DNA of 58,710 nt from positions 1 through 58,710 of the forward strand of contig CAZIRF010000015.1 in the NCBI GenBank assembly GCA_964541755.1, given 5' to 3'. Shown here piece by piece: positions 8,811 through 15,787 of the stretch (its first letter is position 1; the number at the start of each line of letters is the position of its first letter). A program made the translations under genes and the position numbers. This stretch comes from CAZIRF01 sp964541755 (GTDB lineage: Bacteria; Spirochaetota; Spirochaetia; Treponematales; Breznakiellaceae). The notes beneath the pieces are model-generated. The model did not search any database, was not told where the DNA came from, and saw only the letters and a list, made by a program, of their open reading frames with translations.

Positions 8811-9676
8811 CGGGCTTCTCCTGATGGCACGCCAAGGCGATGAATCTCACTGGCCGTACAGAAAGCCGCTACCCGTTCCATGTGATCAAATCCGACAGAA
8901 GCAACAAAGCTGCGCCGAGCCGGTTCAATGGAAGCAGAAACGCAGTCCAAGGCCGATTCAAGATAGATGCGACAGGTATCCCCCCCTCTCTCGAGAGGAT
9001 AGCGCTCCTGGTAGAGACTGGCAGCTCGCCGTGCAACCCCATCACGTGAATCAAAAACACGGGCACGACCGGCAGACAGACGCTCGAACTCATCGGCGAG
9101 AAAAATAAAATGGGTACAGGCGAGTACGAGTGCATCACAATTGGCTGCCAAACATCGCTCAAGAGCAGGCCGTACCGCATCTTCGCGTTCTTTGGGACCC
9201 GCTTGCAGGTATCGGGTCTCCACAAAATCTACCAATTCCCCTGCTGCAACCGTTTCCAGCAGACAGTCGGGGGCGTGCCGAGCGGCAAGCTCATGGATGT
9301 AGGGTTCGGCTATCGTACGCTCGGTAGCAATAACGCCAATGCGCCGGCTTTGCGAGTATTCGGCCGCAAGCTTTATGGCCGGAACCGTGCCCACAACGAC
9401 AAGCGCGGGAAAAGCCCTTCGCAGAGCTGCCAACGCAGAAACAGAAGCGGTATTACAGGCCACTATCAGCATGCATGGATCGTATTGGTCAACCAGAGCA
9501 GCGACATTCGAAAGGATCAGTTCCTCGAGGGTCGCCCGAGGCAGGCGACCATACGGAAAATTCGCCGAATCGGCAAAATACACCAAGCGGGGACAAGAGA
9601 CCTGCGCAAGAAAATCAGGAACATGGGAGAGTCCTCCCAATCCCGAATCATAGAATATGACCGTGGGGCCTGGCAT
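8807..9676 (-). CDS. murI: Glutamate racemase
   Basis: This 290-residue enzyme makes D-glutamate for peptidoglycan. Motifs seen: FYDSGLGGLSH near the N-terminus (substrate-binding DSGxGG), ACNTAS (first catalytic Cys) and LACTHF (second catalytic Cys). The open frame extends 34 codons further upstream, but ATG 9676 is chosen because it has a good SD (GGAGA, 7 nt away) and the family begins just before the DSG motif. It follows the zinc-ribbon gene after only 2 bp and overlaps rsgA by 4 bp. It provides D-Glu for the MurD step that precedes MurE, encoded elsewhere in the window. Confidence 0.93.
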   Translation of the reverse strand: MPGPTVIFYDSGLGGLSHVPDFLAQVSCPRLVYFADSANFPYGRLPRATLEELILSNVAALVDQYDPCMLIVACNTASVSALAALRRAFPALVVVGTVPAIKLAAEYSQSRRIGVIATERTIAEPYIHELAARHAPDCLLETVAAGELVDFVETRYLQAGPKEREDAVRPALERCLAANCDALVLACTHFIFLADEFERLSAGRARVFDSRDGVARRAASLYQERYPLERGGDTCRIYLESALDCVSASIEPARRSFVASVGFDHMERVAAFCTASEIHRLGVPSGEAR

Positions 9677-9678
9677 TA

Positions 9679-9969
9679 TCAGTCTCCAAAAAGTGCAGAA
9701 AAACTGTCCCGCGCCTTTTTGGCGCGCTCCAAACCGACATTCGACGATGAAGTCAACTGTGTATCGAGTGAAAACCATTCACAAAAATTGGCCCGATCCC
9801 TGTCGGCGACAGGGTCGGCCCGGCTTTCCCGACAAGAAGAAATGGAAATATCATCGAGAAAACGACAGTTGCGACAGGAGCGTACATCCTTGCCACAAGT
9901 CGGACACAGTGCCGAACGGGAGACCGGCGGCGGAAACATGTCGAGTTTCGTACTGCAATACCAGCACAT
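9679..9969 (-). CDS. Small cysteine-rich zinc-ribbon protein
   Basis: This 96-residue protein has eight cysteines: CxxC at 2/5, 22/25 and 32/35 plus single Cys at 46 and 63. The first two pairs look like one zinc ribbon (CWYC and CPTC) and the third (CRNC) may bind a second metal with Cys46/63. ATG 9969 is chosen because a strong SD (GGAGGGGG) lies 5 nt upstream; the longer frame lacks one. It leads the murI-rsgA-mutS2 operon. The protein resembles short spirochaetal hypothetical proteins; I do not recognise a named family. Its position suggests translation or envelope housekeeping, but no function can be assigned. Confidence 0.72.
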   Translation of the reverse strand: MCWYCSTKLDMFPPPVSRSALCPTCGKDVRSCRNCRFLDDISISSCRESRADPVADRDRANFCEWFSLDTQLTSSSNVGLERAKKARDSFSALFGD

Positions 9970-10005
9970 GGATACCCCCTCCAGCCCCGGATGGACTGTA
10001 GCTGT

Positions 10006-10034
10006 ATCATAGCGCGGGAGGGCCCGCGGGGCAA
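10006..10034 (-). promoter_or_regulatory. Promoter of the zinc-ribbon-murI-rsgA-mutS2 operon
   Basis: TTGCCC (10034-10029), 17-bp spacer, TATGAT (10011-10006) on the minus strand. About 30 nt of leader with an SD precedes the ATG at 9969. The box quality and spacing are good. Confidence 0.55.
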
Positions 10035-10049
10035 GCGACAAAGGCCCGC

Positions 10050-10078
10050 TTGCCAAGCGGCGTCGCTGCGCGTACTAT
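10050..10078 (+). promoter_or_regulatory. Leaderless promoter of the pentapeptide-repeat gene
   Basis: TTGCCA (10050-10055), 17-bp spacer, TACTAT (10073-10078), 7 nt, then ATG 10086. An overlapping TATAAT (10076-10081) is also present. No SD lies in the 4-7 nt left, so the transcript should start at the start codon. Confidence 0.55.
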
Positions 10079-10085
10079 AATTGGT

Positions 10086-10679
10086 ATGTACTCCTTCACC
10101 CCCTGTGCTGCCGGTTGTGGACGTCCCGTCTTGAGCGGCTGTCAGACTTGCGCGCTTCACTCGGCAGATCCCCATACAGAGTCATTGCGCATTGCAGAAG
10201 AACTGTCCGATCTCGAGATTGTCAAAGACCTCAATGCAGCCCACCTGTCTTTTGAGGGAGTCGATTTCTCCAACAAGAAGTGGTACGGATGTTCATTTCA
10301 GGAATGTACATTTACCCGCTGTCTCTTTTCCAAGAGTTTCATGCGCCTGTGCTTCTTCGATTTTTCTCACCTTGAATCCTGTGATTTTTCCGGTTCCGAT
10401 ATCCAGTTTCACAGCTTTGCCGGGAGTCATATACGTGATACGAGCTTTGAAGGGTCGGAACTCATTCACGTAAACTTTAACGGCTGCATCCTTGAAGCCT
10501 GTACATTTTCCGACTCTGACCTTTACAACAGCCGCTTTATAAAAGCCCGACTTGAAACCGTTGATATTATCGATTGCAATGTCAAGAAAACCTGTTTCAT
10601 TGGCAGTCAAAGGGAGCACGTCGATTTCAAGGCGTCCAATACGGCCGAGGCCATCTTCGAAGCAGGAGATCCCTCATGA
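10086..10679 (+). CDS. Pentapeptide-repeat protein with N-terminal Cys/His knuckle
   Basis: This is a 197-residue protein. Residues about 1-30 hold CAAGCGRP-x-CQTCALH (possible small metal site). From residue 60 to 185 the sequence repeats A(D/N)LxX-type units such as VDFSNKKW, CTFTRCLF, CDFSGSDI, TSFEGSEL, CTFSDSDL and SRFIKARL, predicting a right-handed quadrilateral beta-helix. Some family members (Qnr, MfpA) mimic DNA, but the cargo here is unknown. It overlaps the MBL hydrolase gene by 4 bp (ATGA), so the two are co-translated. ATG 10086 follows a -10 box by only 7 nt, indicating a leaderless message. Confidence 0.85.
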   Translation: MYSFTPCAAGCGRPVLSGCQTCALHSADPHTESLRIAEELSDLEIVKDLNAAHLSFEGVDFSNKKWYGCSFQECTFTRCLFSKSFMRLCFFDFSHLESCDFSGSDIQFHSFAGSHIRDTSFEGSELIHVNFNGCILEACTFSDSDLYNSRFIKARLETVDIIDCNVKKTCFIGSQREHVDFKASNTAEAIFEAGDPS

Positions 10680-11341
10680 AGGTTTTTTTCCAATACTGCT
10701 CCCAAGGTTTTGCCAACTGTTACATTGTCGGATCGGAATTTACCTCCGGTGACGATGCAGGGAATGAATATGCGGGGGGAGCTCCCCGCGAACTTCGCCG
10801 TGAAGCAATCATTATTGACCCCGGATGCATGGATACCGGCATATTGGGGCTTATCGAGGGGAATGACTATCAGCTCGCCGGGGTGCTCATTACCCATGAC
10901 CATGAGAGCCACGTACACGGGCTCAAAACTCTCAAGAGAGTCTACGATGTACCTATCTATGCCGCAGACCCTACCGTCTGCGACCAACGGGCAAGTATCG
11001 TACACGATGGTGATATTTTGAGCTTGGGGCCCTTCACAGTGGAGGTATACAGCGTCCCCGGCCACTCGTCGGATTCCATGGCGTATCGTATTGACCGACT
11101 CCTCTTTACCGGCGACACCCTTACCTCCGGGCTCATCGGCTCGACCCAAAGCGATTATGGAAAGAGCGTACAGAGCACGATGATACGCTCAAAGCTCCTC
11201 TCAATTCCGGGCAATCTTGTAGTTCTCCCCGGTCATGGCCCGCCCTCGACCCTCGAAGCAGAACGTCGCTTCAATGCCGGTCTTGAAGAAGCCGAAAAAA
11301 CCAGAAAACGTCGGGCAGCCCTCGTAAAGGATTTTTGGTAG
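10676..11341 (+). CDS. MBL-fold metallo-hydrolase (glyoxalase II-like) with altered metal motif
   Basis: This 221-residue metallo-beta-lactamase-fold protein starts at MKVFFQYCSQG. It shows the standard order: DPGC, THDHESH (residues 73-79), PGHSSDS, FTGDTL and LPGHGPPST. The canonical HxHxDH motif is HxHxSH here: the Asp that normally binds the second metal is Ser78. It may therefore bind one metal or use another ligand. The family hydrolyses thioesters such as S-lactoylglutathione or other esters; the substrate is unknown. The start overlaps the pentapeptide gene (ATGA). A stem-loop follows 36 bp after the stop. Confidence 0.85.
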   Translation: MKVFFQYCSQGFANCYIVGSEFTSGDDAGNEYAGGAPRELRREAIIIDPGCMDTGILGLIEGNDYQLAGVLITHDHESHVHGLKTLKRVYDVPIYAADPTVCDQRASIVHDGDILSLGPFTVEVYSVPGHSSDSMAYRIDRLLFTGDTLTSGLIGSTQSDYGKSVQSTMIRSKLLSIPGNLVVLPGHGPPSTLEAERRFNAGLEEAEKTRKRRAALVKDFW

Positions 11342-11376
11342 ACAACGAAGTATAAGGCAGCAGCAAAATAAAAGAA

Positions 11377-11414
11377 GGCTGTCGCAAAAGTCATTCAAGA
11401 CTTTTACGACAGCC
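11377..11414. terminator. Bidirectional stem-loop between convergent genes
   Basis: A 16-bp stem (GGCTGTCGCAAAAGTC, 11377-11392; partner 11399-11414, one mismatch) has a 6-nt loop. It lies between the MBL gene and the converging gene at 11465. A-rich sequence precedes it, giving a T-run only for the minus direction. Confidence 0.6.
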
Positions 11415-11464
11415 CCGATACAGACGCCGTAGCAACAAGCAGTCAAAACTTGCAAGGCCCTTGG

Positions 11465-12247
11465 TCACAGGGCCATAACACTCCGGGCAATGAGTTGGGC
11501 AAGCGAGAACTTGCGCTCAGGGGTCATCTCCTCATCATTACGCAAAAAACTGTCAAGCCGACCGGGAAAATCATCCGGTAACACAGCCAACTCCTTTATT
11601 TGCTCGCTGTAGGCACGATGAGAAGGCTCAAAGCGGCAATTTGCACAAAAGAGGGCCATACAGGCATGCTTGATAAAACCAGCCGAAGAAATGAGATAGT
11701 GAAAATCATCACCCTGTGCAACGGCAGCACCCAAATCCGCGACATAATGCTCCATACGCGATTCATTTGCCCGACGCAGCTGCTCCCAAAATGAATCGGG
11801 AAGAGCGGCAAGCTTCTCCCGCACCCCCTCGAGCCAGTCGGATTTCTGATAGAGCATGACCCCCTTTTGGAGTCGATAAAACATATAGGTCCCTGTGCGA
11901 TGGAGGGACCACATGGATGAAGATGGATTTGCAGCAATCGCTACTTGGGAATCAATCTTGTCCGTCAACTTTAATTCTACACGCACCGGGAGCCCGTCAA
12001 TGAGAAAACGATCTTTGGCGTGCAGGGGTGAGGTTTCGAAAGCTGCAACCATTTTCCCATAGGCAGCCCTGCGAGCGTCTACCGGGGGAATACCTCCGGA
12101 ATGATACACATCCAAGATAAGCGCAAAATAGGGATCAAGGGTATCGGGCATTGCTGCTTCATTGAGCGTTATGCACTCAACCCCATCCCAAGAAGAGATG
12201 ATGCCGACCAGGGTATCCGAGAGCTGTCGAGTCTTGTGTTTCACCAT
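11465..12247 (-). CDS. Nucleotidyltransferase-fold protein with HEPN-like C-terminal half
   Basis: This 260-residue protein is cytosolic with no signal peptide. The N-terminal half has a strand with two spaced acids (LDPYFALILDVY) and a later strand (RFLIDGLPVRVELK), the arrangement of minimal nucleotidyltransferases such as DUF4037 or kanamycin-nucleotidyltransferase proteins. The canonical N-terminal GS motif is not evident. The C-terminal half is helical (HYLISSAGFIKHACMALFCANCRFEPSHRAY would read like a HEPN helix pair; key residues H and Arg). ATG 12247 is chosen for its AAGG SD 5 nt upstream. It is divergent from the 12292 gene and convergent with the MBL gene. The family call is tentative. 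Confidence 0.6.
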   Translation of the reverse strand: MVKHKTRQLSDTLVGIISSWDGVECITLNEAAMPDTLDPYFALILDVYHSGGIPPVDARRAAYGKMVAAFETSPLHAKDRFLIDGLPVRVELKLTDKIDSQVAIAANPSSSMWSLHRTGTYMFYRLQKGVMLYQKSDWLEGVREKLAALPDSFWEQLRRANESRMEHYVADLGAAVAQGDDFHYLISSAGFIKHACMALFCANCRFEPSHRAYSEQIKELAVLPDDFPGRLDSFLRNDEEMTPERKFSLAQLIARSVMAL

Positions 12248-12254
12248 GATATCC

Positions 12255-12282
12255 TTTGCAAACGAGCTTGATTGAGTATACC
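12255..12282. promoter_or_regulatory. Divergent promoter region of 12247 and 12292 genes
   Basis: Plus strand: TTTGCA (12255-12260), 16 bp, TATACC (12277-12282), then 9 nt to ATG 12292. Minus strand: TATACT occupies 12280-12275. The two -10 boxes overlap on the palindrome GTATAC, so the two directions may compete. Confidence 0.35.
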
Positions 12283-12291
12283 ATAGCCCTG

Positions 12292-12852
12292 ATGGAATGC
12301 AATACAGAGATCGAATCTGCTCTTCGTCTTCGTGCCGTGCTTCTCTACCCCGGCCCCCAGTCTGCCCCTTTTTCTCCATGGCTCTCTGTTTTGCAACAAA
12401 CGGATACCCTAGCAGCCTTTTCCTTTCGCCCTTTTGCCATAATACAAAAACCCGATCGCCCCCTTTCGCTCGATGAGCTACGCCTTCTGGCCAAGGAACT
12501 CAAAACCGAAGATAAAAGCCGAAAGACCCTCTCGTTCTGTGGCCCCCTCGGTTTGCATGAACTCTTTCCCCGGTATCACTGCCCCTGCCTACAGAATATC
12601 AGCAAGCAAATTACGGTGATACTCTCTACAGCACATTCCCATAGGCGTAGTACGAGCGAATGTGATCATTATCACAGCCTTGCTATAGAGACCAGCCATA
12701 TTCATCAGGGGTACCTCTGTAATGCCATCATTCAGTTGGAAAGAAAGGATGGCATTAATGGCTTCAGTATGGAAACCGGACGGGAAGTATGGCTTCCCTC
12801 GGCTCGAAAAAGTGAGCGGACAAAAGGAAGTACTGGATGCATTCAGCCATAA
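12292..12852 (+). CDS. Hypothetical protein with a His/Cys-rich segment
   Basis: This is a 186-residue protein with no signal peptide or membrane helix. I do not recognise a family. Between about residues 100 and 150 it carries a dense set of possible metal ligands: CGPLGLHELF, YHCPCLQ, AHSH, CDHYH and SHIHQGY. It begins at ATG 12292 (MECNTEIESAL), 9 nt after a -10-like TATACC; an in-frame TTG at 12256 would lengthen it by 12 residues. Its 3' end overlaps the DUF167 gene by 16 bp, and the two are likely co-expressed. A zinc or iron site is possible but is an inference from residue spacing only. Confidence 0.6.
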   Translation: MECNTEIESALRLRAVLLYPGPQSAPFSPWLSVLQQTDTLAAFSFRPFAIIQKPDRPLSLDELRLLAKELKTEDKSRKTLSFCGPLGLHELFPRYHCPCLQNISKQITVILSTAHSHRRSTSECDHYHSLAIETSHIHQGYLCNAIIQLERKDGINGFSMETGREVWLPSARKSERTKGSTGCIQP

Positions 12853-13121
12853 CACTAAAGGGCGACCATGTAATACTCGAAGTAAAAGTCGTGCCCGCCT
12901 CGTCCAAAAATGCGTGGATAGCCGGTAACGAAGAAGTCATCCGTATAAAGATTGCCGCCGCTCCAACAGACGGAAAGGCCAATGCCGCGCTCATCAAATT
13001 TGTAGCCCAAAGTCTTGGCTGCCGGAAGGCAGATGTTGTCATACTGAGTGGTGAGCATTCCCGTGTCAAGCGTCTTCAAATACCTGCACTTGTATTAAAA
13101 AATCTCGAAAGGGTCATCTAA
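12837..13121 (+). CDS. DUF167 (YggU-type) family protein
   Basis: This 94-residue protein is of the usual length for the family. Conserved features are the strand VILEVKVVPASSKN, the core IRIKIAAAPTDGKANAALIKFVAQSLG (key residues P-x-D-G-x-A-N) and VVILSGEHSRVKRLQI. The fold is a small alpha/beta domain of unknown biochemical role, widely conserved and often near YggT. The start overlaps the end of the preceding gene by 16 bp. Family assignment is firm; function is unknown in general. Confidence 0.9.
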   Translation: MHSAITLKGDHVILEVKVVPASSKNAWIAGNEEVIRIKIAAAPTDGKANAALIKFVAQSLGCRKADVVILSGEHSRVKRLQIPALVLKNLERVI

Positions 13122-13180
13122 CACTGCCATCCTGGCGCCTCTTCCTCCCTGCGGTCGGCGGCAGCTTCGGTTCGAATCCA

Positions 13181-13280
13181 NNNNNNNNNNNNNNNNNNNN
13201 NNNNNNNNNNNNNNNNNNNNNNNNNNNNNNNNNNNNNNNNNNNNNNNNNNNNNNNNNNNNNNNNNNNNNNNNNNNNNNNN
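13181..13280. other. Scaffold gap (100 N)
   Basis: A run of exactly 100 N is the conventional placeholder for unknown length. It interrupts the tandem repeat. Confidence 0.98.
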
Positions 13281-13456
13281 TTGTACAAAAAAAAGGCACA
13301 GCTAACGCTGTGCCTGCTGAGCCACGATGGATTCGTTTTCCGGCAGCGCGCGTCCTGCGCGCGGCCTCCAAACCGCCTCCGCTGCCTGTCGGCGCCATCC
13401 TGGCGCCTCTTCCTCCCTGCGGTCGGCGGCAGCTTCGGTTCGAATCCATTTTGTAC

Positions 13457-13484
13457 AAAAAAAAGGCACAGCTAACGCTGTGCC
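13457..13484 (-). terminator. Rho-independent terminator of tRNA-Lys
   Basis: On the minus strand an 8-bp stem GGCACAGC/GCTGTGCC (13484-13477 with 13472-13465) with a 4-nt loop is followed by eight T (13464-13457). It lies 4 nt after the tRNA. An identical copy lies at 13287-13314 inside the repeat. Confidence 0.85.
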
Positions 13485-13487
13485 TGC

Positions 13488-13560
13488 TGAGCCACGATGG
13501 ATTCGAACCATCGACCCACGCCTTAAAAGGGCGTTGCTCTACCTGCTGAGCTAGTGGCCC
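13488..13560 (-). tRNA. tRNA-Lys (anticodon UUU)
   Basis: 73 nt on the minus strand. The acceptor stem GGGCCAC pairs with GTGGCTC (one G-U), discriminator A. The D-arm contains AGCTCAGCAGGTAGAGC. The anticodon stem ACGCC/GGCGT frames the loop CTTTTAA with anticodon TTT. The T-arm contains GGTTCGAATCC. CCA is not encoded (GCA follows), so it must be added by nucleotidyltransferase. It has its own promoter and terminator. Confidence 0.96.
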
Positions 13561-13569
13561 GACTCGTGA

Positions 13570-13599
13570 ATCTTAGCAAAAAAGCATCGTTAAGGTCAA
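13570..13599 (-). promoter_or_regulatory. Promoter of tRNA-Lys
   Basis: TTGACC (13599-13594), 18-bp spacer, TAAGAT (13575-13570), then 9 nt to the first tRNA base at 13560. The boxes and the distance are typical of a stable-RNA promoter. Confidence 0.65.
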
Positions 13600-13610
13600 C
13601 ACATATAATG

Positions 13611-14492
13611 CTATGTTTTACTGCGCGTTGTAACCAGCAAGCGCTCTTCCACCGCTTGAATAATACTGTCGGGCGTGGAAGCGCCGGCAGTAAGCCCTAC
13701 CCGATCCTCTGCAAAAATCCATTCGGGCAATTCCTCCGGGGTCTCTATCAGTATGGATTTTTTGATTCGTTCCAGGGCCAATGCATGTAAACGCCGGGTA
13801 TTTGCCGAGTTCTTTCCCCCGACCACCACGACCGCATCGACTATTTCGAGAAGCTCAAGCAAACTCTTTTGGCGCTCTTCCGTTGCCCGACAAATGGTAT
13901 TGGCAACTTCAAGTCCGCTCCAGTGCTCTTTAAGCAGACGAGCGATAACATCAAGCTCTGTTTTGGAAAATGTCGTCTGGGGTATGAGAATGGGTGAAGA
14001 ATCACGGGGGATTGAAGCAGCTTTGGCTGTAGCCAAAAAGTTGCGAACCTCTTTTTCATTCTCGAAAATTGAACAGGAGGCATCATGTCCTGCGAGGCCC
14101 CGGATTTCTCCATGCCCCCGATCACCGGCCAGAAAGACCGCTCGGCCGGCTTGCCGGGCTTTGGCAACCAATTTCTGACTGGCATGGACACGCGGACAGG
14201 TAGCGTCCACGATATCAATCTTCTTTTCCAGGAGAGAGTCTTCAATTTGCGGGCTCACCCCATGAGCGCGGATAATAACCCGTGCCCCCGGACCGAGCCC
14301 TTCAAGAGCCTGTTCGTTGATTACAGAGAGCCCACGCCGATCGAAATCTTCCATTACCTGAGGATTGTGAATGAGCGGCCCTAGGGAATACACGCCCTCT
14401 GCGGGAACTTCGTGCAAGCTTTTTTCTGCCAGATCCATGGCACGACGCACACCCATGCAGTAGCCGCATACCTTTGAACGAATGACTTCCAA
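13611..14492 (-). CDS. ispH: 4-hydroxy-3-methylbut-2-enyl diphosphate reductase
   Basis: This 293-residue enzyme is the last step of the MEP isoprenoid pathway, an iron-sulfur enzyme producing IPP and DMAPP. The three cluster cysteines are visible: GYCMGVRRA near residue 12, DATCPRVH near 98 and ANTICRATEERQ near 198. RAHGV and GGKNSANTRRL are also typical, as is the C-terminal TAGASTPDSII. The start is TTG at 14492, supported by a perfect SD (GGAGG) 7 nt upstream. The SD directly follows the T-run of the terminator after secF, so expression may depend on read-through. It is followed by tRNA-Lys with its own promoter. Confidence 0.95.
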   Translation of the reverse strand: MEVIRSKVCGYCMGVRRAMDLAEKSLHEVPAEGVYSLGPLIHNPQVMEDFDRRGLSVINEQALEGLGPGARVIIRAHGVSPQIEDSLLEKKIDIVDATCPRVHASQKLVAKARQAGRAVFLAGDRGHGEIRGLAGHDASCSIFENEKEVRNFLATAKAASIPRDSSPILIPQTTFSKTELDVIARLLKEHWSGLEVANTICRATEERQKSLLELLEIVDAVVVVGGKNSANTRRLHALALERIKKSILIETPEELPEWIFAEDRVGLTAGASTPDSIIQAVEERLLVTTRSKT

Positions 14493-14504
14493 ACACGTAC
14501 CTCC

Positions 14505-14532
14505 AAAAAAAAGGCGCCCGTAAACGGGCGCC
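14505..14532 (-). terminator. Terminator/attenuator between secF and ispH
   Basis: Minus strand stem GGCGCCCG/CGGGCGCC (14532-14525 with 14520-14513), TTTA loop, then eight T (14512-14505). The next bases are the ispH SD GGAGG, so RNA polymerase must pass this terminator to reach ispH unless another promoter exists. Confidence 0.85.
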
Positions 14533-14557
14533 CTGAATCAGCCTATACTCTTCATTC

Positions 14558-15787
14558 TTACTTGGCAGGAGCGGTAGCGGCAAGAGCCTTTTTGGCGCCC
14601 CGCTTGACACTCGCCTTTTCCCAGAAGTGCACAAAGGCCGTAGCGATGTAAATAGTCGAATACACACCACTGAGCATACCGATGATGAGGACGAGGGCGA
14701 AGTCCTTCATGGAGCCATTGGTGAAGATGTAGAGAGAGAGAACCGCGAGAAGCGTGGTCACCGTCGTGATGATCGTTCGGCCAAGGGTCTCGCTGATTGC
14801 CCGGTTCAGGTTGGGTGTAAAGCCATCCTCGGGATACAGGCGCATATTCTCGCGAATACGGTCAAAAATGACGATCGTATCGTTGATGGAGTAACCCAAT
14901 ATCGTGAGGAGGGCTGCAATGGTGAGCGTGGAGAATTCCATGCGCACAAAAGCAATAAAGACGATCATGATAAGCACGTCGTGGATGATGGCCAAAACCG
15001 CGCCAAATGCGTACTTGGGCTTGAAGCGGAAGGATGCATACACGAGGATGAGCAAGAGGGTAAGTGCCACCAAGACGAACATCTGGTCGGTGAGCGTTTT
15101 GGAGAAACGCGACCCGACATAGTTCGACTGGCTTACCGACCATGAATCATCGCCAAAGTACGCATCAAGAGCAGTGCTGATATCCTCACCGGCTTCCTTG
15201 GCAAAACCGGCAATGCTGCCATCGTCAATCACCCGAATCATGAACTTGCGTTCCGAGGGAGAGCCCAGATTCTGTACGGCAGAACCTGCCACCGAGGCGA
15301 GAGCGGTACGAACTTCTTCGATGGCAAGCGGAGCCGCATCGGGGCCCAGAATGAAGAGGGCCGTTGGCTCGGAACCCAATCGCGGTGTCTGTTGTGCACT
15401 TTGAATGAGCCAGGCACTGCTGTCATCACTTCGAACGACATCGGCAACAAAGAGTCCTTCGAGACCACGCATGGCCGATGCAAGTTGCCCGACGCTTGGA
15501 TACTCATCGAAGAAAAAACTGTGGGTTGCCTTGTCGATGTCACTGCCGGAAATAACAATGTCCAATCGGTTGGATGCCAGGGAAACCTGTGCTGTTCCCC
15601 TGCCTTCATAGGTTAGGGCGAAAGCCTTGGGGGCAAACTGAACTTCCTGCATGAGACCGGCCTGGAAGTCGACACCCAAGTTGAAGCCACCATTCATAAA
15701 AAAGGCGACGATTCCACCTACGATGAGCAGACTGGAAATAATTGCTGCAGGGACGAAGCCACGCGAAAACCTGATGATACGCTTCAT
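14558..15787 (-). CDS. secF: Protein translocase subunit SecF
   Basis: This 409-residue membrane protein is longer than E. coli SecF (about 320), because of a larger first periplasmic domain. Helix 1 (residues ~12-33) precedes GGFNLGVDFQAGLMQEVQF, the SecF signature. A periplasmic domain runs to about residue 225, then five helices contain GYSINDTIVIFDRIRENMR, the conserved motif 4. With SecD it uses the proton-motive force to complete export through SecYEG. It starts one base after the secD stop. The C-terminal tail is Ala/Lys-rich. Confidence 0.95.
   Translation of the reverse strand: MKRIIRFSRGFVPAAIISSLLIVGGIVAFFMNGGFNLGVDFQAGLMQEVQFAPKAFALTYEGRGTAQVSLASNRLDIVISGSDIDKATHSFFFDEYPSVGQLASAMRGLEGLFVADVVRSDDSSAWLIQSAQQTPRLGSEPTALFILGPDAAPLAIEEVRTALASVAGSAVQNLGSPSERKFMIRVIDDGSIAGFAKEAGEDISTALDAYFGDDSWSVSQSNYVGSRFSKTLTDQMFVLVALTLLLILVYASFRFKPKYAFGAVLAIIHDVLIMIVFIAFVRMEFSTLTIAALLTILGYSINDTIVIFDRIRENMRLYPEDGFTPNLNRAISETLGRTIITTVTTLLAVLSLYIFTNGSMKDFALVLIIGMLSGVYSTIYIATAFVHFWEKASVKRGAKKALAATAPAK

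Larger units (their letters stand above)
13126..13505. repeat. Tandem 170-bp repeat array carrying tRNA-Lys 3' end and terminator, broken by an assembly gap
   Basis: A 55-bp block (13126-13180) recurs at 13394-13448. A second 55-bp block (13281-13335) recurs at 13451-13505, offset exactly 170 bp. The second block contains the tRNA-Lys terminator hairpin and the last 18 nt of the tRNA-Lys gene (minus strand). The unit also has GC-rich hairpins (GGCGCCA-tcc-TGGCGCC; GCGCGC-gtcct-GCGCGC). The 100 N lie exactly where the array continues. If the unit is 170 bp, the true gap is 2 bp plus a multiple of 170. Short open frames here are not genes. Confidence 0.85.

Noticed and set aside
13126..13505. 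CRISPR array
   Set aside because: The unit is 170 bp with only ~2 copies visible, and repeats are not short direct repeats with unique spacers; it is a tRNA-linked tandem repeat.
13114..13549. Several short ORFs in and around the N run
   Set aside because: They are translations of the tandem repeat and of tRNA-Lys antisense sequence; peptides differ only by repeat copy and one spans the Ns.
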